Source: Chrysochromulina parva
Taxonomy: Eukaryota; Haptophyta; Prymnesiales; Chrysochromulinaceae
DNA: 64,000 nt
Direction of reading: 5' to 3'
Assembly: GCA_002887195.1 (NCBI GenBank)
Contig: PJAB01000005.1
Span: 1 to 64,000, forward strand
Each line of letters begins with the position of its first letter. The first letter of the stretch is position 1. Positions 10,026-19,400 of this stretch are shown here, one piece after another. A model generated the notes under the pieces. The model saw only the letters and a program-made list of their open reading frames with translations, ran no database searches and was not told where the DNA came from. The position numbers were made by a program, and so were the translations under genes.

Positions 10026-10181
10026 GGATTCGTCCCCCTGATGCACCCAAGGAGCTACGCGTGCGACAGCACCGCCTGGGCGGGCTGGCGTCTCGTGTCC
10101 TTGATATGCTCTCGCTCTACGTGCGGCATCGCCAATCCCTTGCGATGAATTGGCGATGGAGCCTCCTCCTCTCGGCTCGCT

Positions 10182-11012
10182 TCAGTACCGAGGCGGGTAG
10201 CCCTGCTGTGGCGGGTAACCCTGCTGCCCATAGCCGCCCTGTTGCTGCCCATAGCCGCCAGCCTGCTGCCCATAGCCGCCCTGTTGCTGCCCGTAGCCAC
10301 CAGCCTGCTGCCCGTAGCCACCAGCCTGCTGCCCGTAGCCACCAGCCTGCTGCCCGTAGCCACCAGCCTGCTGCCCGTAGCCACCAGCCTGCTGCGCATA
10401 GCCACCGGCACCACCTCCCGACCTGTCAATCTGGCACGTGAAGACGTGCCCCTCAGGATTATTGACGTCCAAGCTGATCATGGTGCCGTCCGCGATCACT
10501 TTGCGCTGATCCTTTTGCAGCCACGCCCACGGAGTCATGTAGTTCTCACGTACTCCCGTTGGACCCCTGCCTATCGAGGTGACAGTGCCGGTGCCGTCGT
10601 TTCCGATTGTGATGATGCACTGCTGCCGTGACACGGTGTCTGGCATCGGCCCATCCGAGCGACCCAAGACCTGCTGCTCGCCGTTGCGTACGGTGTAGCA
10701 TGTGATCATGTTGGCAGAGCACACACGCCATGATGCCATGCCGCCCATGCCGCCGCCCATCTGCTGCGGAGCACCGTAGCCACCCTGCTGCGGATAGCCA
10801 GGCTGGGCACCGTAACCAGCCTGCTGGGGTGGTGCTCCATACTGCCCGCCGCCGTACTGCCCCCCGCCGTAACCAGCCTGCTGTGGTGGCGCTCCATACC
10901 CGTACTGCATACGGACTGCGGAAGTCCGCGGCGTCGCCCCAAGTGGCCCCGTGCGCAGCGCCATACTCTCTGGCATCACAATGGCCGCGAGGACGATGAC
11001 CCGTGGCACCAT
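10182..11012 (-). CDS. FHA-like domain protein with GYGQQ-rich flanks, probably plastid-targeted
   Basis: 276 residues, ATG at 11012. The first 38 residues look like a bipartite plastid presequence: a short hydrophobic stretch (VIVLAAIVM), then a Ser/Thr/Arg segment ending SAVRMQ, a typical mature-end context in red-lineage plastids. A GYGAPPQQ low-complexity segment follows. The central 100 or so residues match an FHA fold: LGRSDG (GRS), SRQQC (the SxxH/SRxH region, with Gln for His) and a late [10 protein letters not shown] strand. The tail is at least seven copies of GYGQQAG-type heptads coded by a 21-bp DNA repeat (about 10200-10400). FHA domains usually bind phosphothreonine; the missing His may alter this. 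Prion-like GYGQ tails commonly drive condensation. No catalytic domain is present. Plastid location is inferred from the presequence only. Confidence 0.7.
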   Translation of the reverse strand: MVPRVIVLAAIVMPESMALRTGPLGATPRTSAVRMQYGYGAPPQQAGYGGGQYGGGQYGAPPQQAGYGAQPGYPQQGGYGAPQQMGGGMGGMASWRVCSANMITCYTVRNGEQQVLGRSDGPMPDTVSRQQCIITIGNDGTGTVTSIGRGPTGVRENYMTPWAWLQKDQRKVIADGTMISLDVNNPEGHVFTCQIDRSGGGAGGYAQQAGGYGQQAGGYGQQAGGYGQQAGGYGQQAGGYGQQQGGYGQQAGGYGQQQGGYGQQGYPPQQGYPPRY

Positions 11013-11721
11013 CTCGTCGCGAAAAGCCCCCGATGAAGGCGCAGGGTGAGGAAACTGAAGGTGTGGATGGAGTGTGGGTGACCTTCGACGAGCCTTCTAA
11101 GACTTTGATCTGCGACGGCGAGATCGCGGTGCCTTTCACGAACTGTGTAGCGAGTTTCATTAGCCCGTTAAATAAGGTCCTGAAATTTAGGGTGGGGGGC
11201 AAGCAAGCAAGCTTGCTTGTAGGGGGCACCCATGAGCGGCACGGCCGGCTATACACGATTGAAGTCAAGTCAAGTCAAGTCACGTCGTTGTTGACTTTCA
11301 TGCTTCCGCGTTCGCGGACACCTTAGTTTGTAAGGCGAGGGCCCATTCCCTTGTCACCTGTGCTTGGGAATTGAATGCTGACCCAAATGGGTGCGAGTGG
11401 TCTGCTATTTTTCATGATTATAACGGCCCGATTCCCAGGTTAGGTATTTGAATGACGGGCCCTGTGAAAACCACAGAGCACAGTCACAGACGTTAGACCC
11501 GCGCCGTCCAATGTCAACTGGAGTACTGGACCCGGGACGACCCGCCGGTAGGCAACTTAAAGATACAGTACAGCACGGATTGCACGATGCCAGGGGTGTT
11601 CGGAGGGCCCTCAGGACGAGCTCAGAGCATGGCGCGGCGCACCTGGGGCTCGCGCCTCCGCGTACTTTGCGTATCCTTTGGGAGGCGCTGCTGCTGCCCG
11701 TGTTCGGGGGGGGTGCCGGAC
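11013..11721. other. intergenic region with (AAGTC)n array
   Basis: It lies between the FHA-like gene start and the kinase stop. It contains AAGTC pentamer repeats at about 11262-11281 and a 16-bp palindrome CAAGCAAGCTTGCTTG near 11204-11219. No coding frame here carries a recognisable domain. Confidence 0.5.
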
Positions 11722-13149
11722 TCAGAGCCTGCGGACTGTCGAGCTGCTGTCTTCACGTGTATACTCAGTCTCGAGCGTCGGGTGGGTGAAGGACAGATCG
11801 GGCAGTGCGGGCACGAACTGCCCGAGGGCGGCCATGAAGGCGAGCTCTGAGATGGCATCGGCAGGCGGGTCCGAATCAATCGAGTTCCCGCCGAGGGCGA
11901 CCATGCACGCCTCGTAGTCCACGGCCGTTCCGCCAGCGGCGCCCTCGCTGCTGTCGGCGCCCTGGCAGCGCCTCACCTCAGCCCACATGGCCTGCAGCGC
12001 GACGGAGGCGGCGGCATCTTCGATGCCCTCAAACAGCTCCGTGCCGCCACGCGCCAGGTTCTCGTGCTTCATGGCCACCTTGACAGCATCGGGCTGCCCC
12101 TTCCACGGTAGGCTCCCCGAGGCGAGGTCGCAGAGCGTGTAGACCAAACTCTCAAGGTCATCGGCTGGGCGCATCGTGCGCACGTTCGCGTCGGCCGCAA
12201 CGCTCGCGTACGTCGCCGTGCCCACCGGCCCGTACGCCTGCGCATCGTTCTCGTTCACCAAGCGCTGGGCCAACGTCGACGAGGAGATGTTCGTGCACGA
12301 GCCAAAGTCGATGAGGTGCAGCTGCGTCGGCTGCATCGACGAGCCAGCGCCGAGGAGAATGTTGGCCGGCTTGATGTCGTTGTGCACGTAGCCCGCGACG
12401 TGCAGCCGGCGGATCAGGCGCAGCATGCAACGCGCCACCCGTAGGAGCGTGGGGCCGCTCAGGCGCGTGAGCTGGCTCTGGCTCTGGCTCTGGCGCGTGC
12501 GCAAGAGGTCATCGAGCGAGGGGCCGAGCAGCGACACGACCAAGAAGCCGCCGGGCGAGCGTGGCCCGTCCGGCTCGTAGTAGAGCATCGTGGGGAACCC
12601 TGCCACGCCCGACATGACGGACAGCACGGACGCCTCGCGAGCGATCGCAAAGGCCTTCAGGCCAATCTTGACGGCGACCGAGCCGGTTGGCGTCACGCCG
12701 AGCAGCACCTCGCTCTGCGTGCCCTTTCCGAGCCGCTCCTTGATTATGAGCTGCTCGATGGCAAAGGGCGGCGCAGGTGATCTCGCCGGCACGACCTCGG
12801 CAGCTAGTGGTGGCGATGGCGCACGGGTCGGCACCACAACACCGGCCGGCGATTCCAACGGCGCCTCCAATCGCACGCCTGCATCGTACCACGAGGTCAC
12901 AGGCGGCGACAATCTCACGCCACTATCGTACCACGATTGCACCTCGTCGCCGGAGGACGGTATAGTGCCGGCCCCATCCCTCGAGCTGAAGTACGCACCT
13001 CCGAGGAAGAGGGCGGTGGTGCTCAAGAGATCGGGCAGGTTGAGGTTGAGAGTGGCGTCCGCGACAACGGTCGCGGTGCGTGGTGTGACTGGGACGAACC
13101 GCAGATGCGGCAGCGCGAAGCCGGCCGCGAGCGACGCGAGCTCCAGCAT
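11722..13149 (-). CDS. CK1-like protein kinase with N-terminal leader
   Basis: 475 residues, ATG at 13149. About the first 125 residues are not kinase: a hydrophobic leader (ASLAAGFALP) of plastid or secretory type, then a linker with two copies of SWYDxGVRL. The kinase domain starts at EQLIIKERLGKGTQSEVLLG with VAVKIG as the ATP-binding lysine, then LLGPSLDDLL (characteristic of casein kinase 1), HNDIKPANILL as catalytic loop and LIDFGSC as the DFG motif. The CK1 mark of HxDIKP(A/D)N is present. Catalytic residues look intact, so activity is expected. It is transcribed away from the giant PKS-NRPS gene, whose first ATG is 312 bp away, so the two may share a promoter region; a role in regulating the synthase is speculative. 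Confidence 0.8.
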   Translation of the reverse strand: MLELASLAAGFALPHLRFVPVTPRTATVVADATLNLNLPDLLSTTALFLGGAYFSSRDGAGTIPSSGDEVQSWYDSGVRLSPPVTSWYDAGVRLEAPLESPAGVVVPTRAPSPPLAAEVVPARSPAPPFAIEQLIIKERLGKGTQSEVLLGVTPTGSVAVKIGLKAFAIAREASVLSVMSGVAGFPTMLYYEPDGPRSPGGFLVVSLLGPSLDDLLRTRQSQSQSQLTRLSGPTLLRVARCMLRLIRRLHVAGYVHNDIKPANILLGAGSSMQPTQLHLIDFGSCTNISSSTLAQRLVNENDAQAYGPVGTATYASVAADANVRTMRPADDLESLVYTLCDLASGSLPWKGQPDAVKVAMKHENLARGGTELFEGIEDAAASVALQAMWAEVRRCQGADSSEGAAGGTAVDYEACMVALGGNSIDSDPPADAISELAFMAALGQFVPALPDLSFTHPTLETEYTREDSSSTVRRL

Positions 13150-13460
13150 TGAAAAGATTCCCTGTGAGCCTTTCGTCCACGATTTCCTTCGTTGGACGCC
13201 GAGAGACGTCGAGAAGCGTCCAACACGAACATGCTGAAAAAGGCAATTTGATTACTCCGAGATTCGTAACGGCTTTGTCTCGGAACACGGTGGAAACACG
13301 TCTCGGAACACGGCTTTGTCTCGCGATACGTGTGGAAAAGGTGTGCGACTTGACTTGACTTGACTTGACTTACTTTACTTGAGTTGACTTGACTTTGCAC
13401 ATCGCGCCCACTCCCACGTCGCGACAGACCGACCTCAGGATCGGAAAAGACGCCAGTCCA
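13150..13460. promoter_or_regulatory. divergent intergenic region (kinase / megasynthase) with (GACTT)n array
   Basis: 311 bp between the two divergent start codons. GACTT pentamers run from about 13347 to 13395, the reverse complement of the AAGTC array at 11262, so the kinase gene is bracketed by inverted arrays. CTCGGAACACGG occurs twice near 13275-13315. Promoter function is inferred from position. The reading frame of the megasynthase stays open to 13389 but has no ATG before 13461. Confidence 0.5.
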
Positions 13461-16400
13461 ATGCTATGCACGGACGGGCGTCAGCGTCTGCGCCACGCAA
13501 GGATGCGCGCCACAGCGGAGACCGCGTCCTTCTGCGCGTACGAGGTGGAGGAAGTGCTGCGCCTCCATCCGGGTGTGGCCGACCTTGTGGCTGCGCTGGT
13601 GCCGCATCCTGCTCATCACGGTGCGGTCGTGGGCGTGGCCTACGTACCAGCCAACGCTGCTTGCCATCTGACAGCAGCCGAGCTCAGCGCGTTTGGCAGC
13701 GTTGTGCTGGCACCGTTCATGCTCCCGCAACTGGTGATGCGCTGCCCAACCGAGCTTCCCGCCTCTCGGCCGGAAGTTGCAGAACTGCTCGCTCAGCTGC
13801 GGCCCATGGACGCCTGCCCCACGTCCACGAGCTACGAGCAGCACGTACTGCAGGCACTGCACTCACTTGGGCTTCCGGTCCATCCGGGCGGCGGCCTTGA
13901 AGACGCGCCTTTGATGCAGCTCGGAGTGGACTCTCTCAACACGGGCCGGCTGGTTCAGCTGCTCAACACAGCGCTCGCTCCGCGCCTCGCGCTGCGCCCG
14001 ACGGTGGTGTTCGACCACCCGACCATCCGCCAGCTCGCCAGCTACATCCACCACGAGCTGTGCGCACCGTCGGAGCTGCCTCGGCGCGTCGAGGGCACCC
14101 GCGCTACGGCACCGCCACACGCGATGCGCCTCGCTGGCTCCGCCATGCGCTTGCCCGGAGGCGTGACGCGCGCGGCGAGCCTTCAAGAGCTCTGCGCGAG
14201 CGCTGGCGATGGCATGCAGCAGCGCCCGACCGGCCGCGCAGCCGCTGCGCTCTCGAGCTTCGACGAGCGCATGCAGTCGGCGCCTCTGACGGCCGCTAGC
14301 TACGGCGGCTACGTGTACGGCGCCGAATACTTCGACGCCGCGAGCTTTGTGATCCCGGCCGGCGAGGTGTGGGAGATGGACCCGCAGCAGCGACTCCTAC
14401 TCGAGCTCGGCTATGCATCCCTCCACGACGCTGGTCAGCGCCGCGATCGGCTGCTCGGCTGCCGAGCGGCCGTCTTCGTCGGACTGATGAATGCGGACTT
14501 TGCTCTGCTCGCAGACTTAACTGCGAGGAGGAGGAGCAGCACATTGGGTGCAGGCAGCAGCGGCTACGGCAGCAGCAGTGGCAGCGTGTACGCCGCGACC
14601 GGTTCGCAGGGCTCCGTCGCGTCCGGCCGTCTCTCGTTCGTGCTAGGCATGCAGGGCCCAGCCGCCACCATCGACACCGCCTGCTCTTCCTCTCTGATGG
14701 CGCTGCATCTGGCACGTATCAGCTGCGAGCGCGCCACCGCTGTGGCACACGACCGTCACCCGCAGCCTTTGGCCGCCCTGGTGGCCGCCGCCAACCTGAT
14801 CTTGGTGCCCAACACGACGCTCATGTTCGCGCGTGCGGGCATGCTCTCCGCGGACGGCCGTTGCAAGACCTTCGACGCGCGTGCGAACGGGTACGCGCGC
14901 TCCGAGGCCATCGGGGCGGTGGCGGTGGAGGAGGCTGGAGGAGCCGAACATTTGGTGCTGGGCGGCGGGATCCTCCTCCACGAGGGCAGTCGCTGCTTCA
15001 TCGGGAGCAGCGCTGCCCATGCAGATGGCAAGAGTGCCAGCCTCACCGCCCCGAACGGCACGTCTCAGGCGCGCTTAGTGCGCGAGTGCCTCGGGGCCGC
15101 GGGGCTCACGTTGCTGCCGCAGGTCGAGACGCATGGCACAGGGACGGCACTGGGCGACCCGACTGAGGCTGGCGGTTTGGAGAGAGCGCTTGGCGCGACC
15201 GCTCCCATACTTGGCAGCCTCAAGGCGAATCTGGGCCATGCTGAGCCGTCCGCAGCGCTCGCCTCCATTCTGATGGTTCGTATGGCGCTCCACCAGCTCG
15301 CTGCTGTGGGGAATGGGAATGCTCAGCTGCGCGTGTGCAACGTGATGGTCGATCCGGCACTCCGTGGCATGAGGGCGCAGCTGCCCACGCAACGGCTGGC
15401 TGCGAGCGCACGCGCCAGGCACATCGGCGTCTCCTCCTTTGGATACAGTGGCACCATCGCCCATGTCGTGCTTCTGTGCGACGCGACGGCGTGGCTTGGA
15501 AAGCGTCACGGCACGCGGCCGCCATGCTTACGCTTTCGGCGGCGCGCGTTCCCGTGGTGGCCAGAGGCCGCACCGCCGAGCGCGCCGACCGAGCGTCCGG
15601 CCGCTGTCCGGACGACTTCGCCTTTCGCGCGCGCCACTTGCGGTCTCCTCGGAGCTTCCCCCCCACCACCTCTAGCAGACCATTTGCCGAGCGTTCCCGC
15701 TCCGCTGCCACCTCCAACGATGACTTCACCTTTGGTCGAGCAGCTCGCACTTCAAGCCGAGGCCTCAGCAGAGCTCTCCCTCTTGGCGCTCGGCGCGCTC
15801 GACACGCGCGGGCGCGAGCGAGGTCGCGATCTCGGTACGCTCGTCCGGGGTGATTGCCTCTTGATGACCTCTGATGACCTCTGATGGCCTCCCTCATCAG
15901 GTACGCTCGTCCGGCTGCTCTTCGATGAGAACACTGGCGTGGCGGTGCTGGAGCTCGCTGATCCGGCCCGCTTCAACACGATGAGCTGGCCCTTGGGTGA
16001 CGATATGCATCGCGCTGTCAACTTCTTGCGCGCACAGCCAGCGCTGAGAGCGGTGTGTTGGCAAGCCGCCGGGCGTGTCTTCTGCGCGGGCGCCTCGCCG
16101 CACACGCCTGGCGCGCCCACCTCCCTTGCCGGCCTGGCGCGCTTCATCTTTGATTACAAGGTGCTCGGGTTCGTCGAGCTAGCCAACTTGCCCGTGCCGG
16201 TCGTGTGCGCCGCGCACGGCGCCCTCGTCGGCGGCGGCGTGGCAATGTTCTTGCAGGCCGACGCACGCCTTGCCGAGAGCGAGGCCAGCTTTCAGCACGG
16301 GAATCTGTCTCGGGGCGTGTGCCCTGTGGCAGGCTTTAGCCGTAGCCTCAAAGCCATCGTCGGCACTGAGCGAGCTCTGGCCTTCTACTTGATGGATCAA

Positions 16401-19400
16401 CCCATCAGTGCCACGGCAGCAATGCAACTTGGGCTCGTGCATGAAGTCTGCACCGGTGTGACGTCGACCAAGCGACGCGCCGAGCAACTGTGCCACCTTC
16501 TGGTGACTCGCGGTCGAGCGTCAGACCTCGTCGCCTTGCGCCTTGCGACTGATGTGGAGTTGCTCGCTCGTGAAGTGGTCCTTCACACCGAGTGCCTGCT
16601 CGTCAACGGTGGCCTCCAACTGGCGCGTTCGATGGACTCCGGGCGCGTGCTCGATGGCATCGGCTCTTCGGTGGAGGCCAAAGTGATGCCAGTTCCGGCT
16701 CCGCTGCGCTCGCGCCATGCCGCAACTGCTCGCGACCACGTGGACTTTTGCATGGCGTGGAGCCCTCCCGCTTCCACATGCTGGGATGCATCGCCTGCAC
16801 AGGCGACGCTCGGTACGGCGCTCCGTGGAGCTCGGCAGCCAGTGGTGGCGCTGTGCCACGCGTCGGACGGCGTGCAGCGATGGACTGAGACGAGGCGCCT
16901 CGGCCTCATCCGAGTGGAGGGCGAAGCGGCTGAGCTGGCGATGGAGGCGCTGCGCCTTCAACGAAATCGGACTGCCCCCGCCACGAACCCTTCCAAGGCC
17001 GCTACTACCGCACGACCAGCTTCGGCAAGGGGCCAAGCGCCGATCCAGGCAGCCATCGTGGAACAATCAGGGGTCGTCGTACTCACTCTGCCCCGCGTCG
17101 CCTTCAATGTGGAGTCCATGTTGGCGTCCATTGCTTGGGTGGGCGCGGCGCTACGAGCGGTCGTCATCCACTTTGGCAACGAGTCAGCGGTTTCGCCGCT
17201 CGATGGCATGCGGCCCTCAGCACGCGACATCTTGCGTGTGCAGGACGCCATGGCGGCGCTGCACTCGTTTGGCGTACCCATCGTCTGCTCCGCCGACACA
17301 GAGCTCGACGGGCTCGCAAAGATTGTTTGGGAAGCCGCCGACTTTCGGATCGGATCCCCCCATAAGAACGCGTTTCAGGCGCAGCGGCAGGGCCTCCTGA
17401 CTCAAGTCCAACCAGCGGGCAAGAGCACCATGCATGCCGCAGTCGAGCGTGCCACGTGGTTGGCGCAGCATGCGGCGATCGGGCTCAAATGCATGCTAAG
17501 CCTCACTAGGGATCCTCCCTCTCCCACCCGCTCGATGGCGAGCGAGCGGTATCTGATGGCGAGCGAGCGGTATTTGATGGCGTTCCCGACCGGCAGCGGT
17601 CCCGAGTGCAACTTGCTCCTTGGCATGCTGTCCGCGTGCGCCGAGAGCAGAGTCCCACGGCTTCCTCGGAAGATGAGCACGAGTCCTTCAGTAGTCCCAG
17701 CCATCCTGCGCTCTCTGCGCCCCTCGAAGCCGTGCGCAGCCGGCGCCAAGACGGCGCGATTCGGCAGTGTGCGCGCCGTCGAGGTCTATGTGCCGCGCCA
17801 CTGCGTGCGCGCTGCTGGATGGGCAAGCGCGTCGAGGGCCAGCCTAGAAGGATCCACAATCGGCAGCAGCCTCGAAGGTTTGATGGAATGCTACAGTGGG
17901 TGCGGCGAGGACGAGGATGTGGTCTCCATGGCGCTGACCGCACTCCACCGGCTGATGCGCACCCAAAACCTGTCGCCCGAGCAGATTGGGTATTTGTGCG
18001 TAGGCTCGCAGACGGCCCTAGATCGGAGTAAGGGGATCAAGTCTGAGCTCATGGCTTTGCTCGAGTGTGGCGGCCAGGCTAGTGTAGAGGGTGTGGACGT
18101 CTACACCTGCCCTGGGCAGGAGATGGCCGCGCTTCAAGGATGCTTCCACTGGATCCAAGGAGCGCATTGGGACGGGCGATTTGCTGTGGCCGTCTGCTCG
18201 GACCAAACCGGCCCGGGCGGTGCGATGGCCTGCGCGGTACTCGTGGGACCTGCACTCTCCGAAAGGAGTCTCCCGCGCCTCGAACTACCCTGGGAGCTGC
18301 CATGCGCTCAATGGATGCCCATTCCCGAGGCGCGTCTCGAATGCGAGCTGGCGTCACAGCTCACGTTGATCGTACGTGTCGGCCCGAGGGTGTGTGCAGC
18401 GCGAGTCGCGAGCGCGGCACAGCGTATCGATGGTCAGCTGCTTCGGGCGCTCGATGCTCGAACTCCGCTCTCTGCCAGAGCTTACCTAGCCCTCTGCAGC
18501 AGAGGCAACGAGGGCCGTTTCGGGCGCGCCACTAGGGCGTTGCTCGGCTTCCCGCGCGACGCCTTCTCGCTCCGAGAGGTCAGCGCCCCACCGCGATCGA
18601 GCGCCCTGATGGCGCAGCCTTGCGAGGCGGCGAGCCGCCCCGCGCGCGTGTACGCGTACCATGGGATGGCATGCTTGCAGTACGTTACTCGGCCGCTTAC
18701 ATCACCGGCACGAAGGCTACTCGATCGCGATGAGGACCTGCAAGCGGTGTTGTCCAGCTTGCTTGGGGGTAGCAGCGAGCCAGACCCCGTGGCCACATCC
18801 AAGGCATCAGACGCTATGGCCGCCGTGCGCGAGGCCGTGGAGGTGCTTTTGCCCGGCATTAGTGCGGACCTTCCTTTCATGGAAGCCGGCATCGACTCGC
18901 TTGGAGCAGTTGAGCTGCGCAACCAGTTGATGGCACGGCTTGGCGACGGCGATCTGCTGCCGGAGACGGTCGTGTTCGACTTTCCCACCCTGCGGCAGCT
19001 GGAGCAGCACGTGCAGCAGCAGCAGCAGCAGGATCATGCGCGACAGCCGGCACCGAGAGAGTCGCATAGGTCATTGCACTCCATCCTCGCGCTTCTCAAC
19101 AGTGTGAGCCCGACAGTTGCGAGCCATCAAACGCAGGGCGTGCTGCCTGGCGCAATCGTCTCGGGGGTCAGCTGCAAGCTGCCAGGGTCCGTTGTCTCGT
19201 CGATTGCATTGCTCGAGGTTGCTGTCACCGGCCACGATGTAGTGCGTCAGGTGCCGCAGTCACGCTGGGAGGCACACCATCTTCCAGACTGGGTGGATGA
19301 GATGACCAGCCGGCGCACATGGCACGGGGCCTTCATGGTCGGTGCGGAGCTCTTTGACGCGGAGCGCTTTGACATCTCGGCTCGGGAAGCGCAGGCGACC

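Noticed and set aside
15884..15939. Three separate PKS genes instead of one.
   Set aside because: Each break falls at a GT...CAG segment whose removal restores reading frame, and the second restores the aminotransferase Lys motif exactly.
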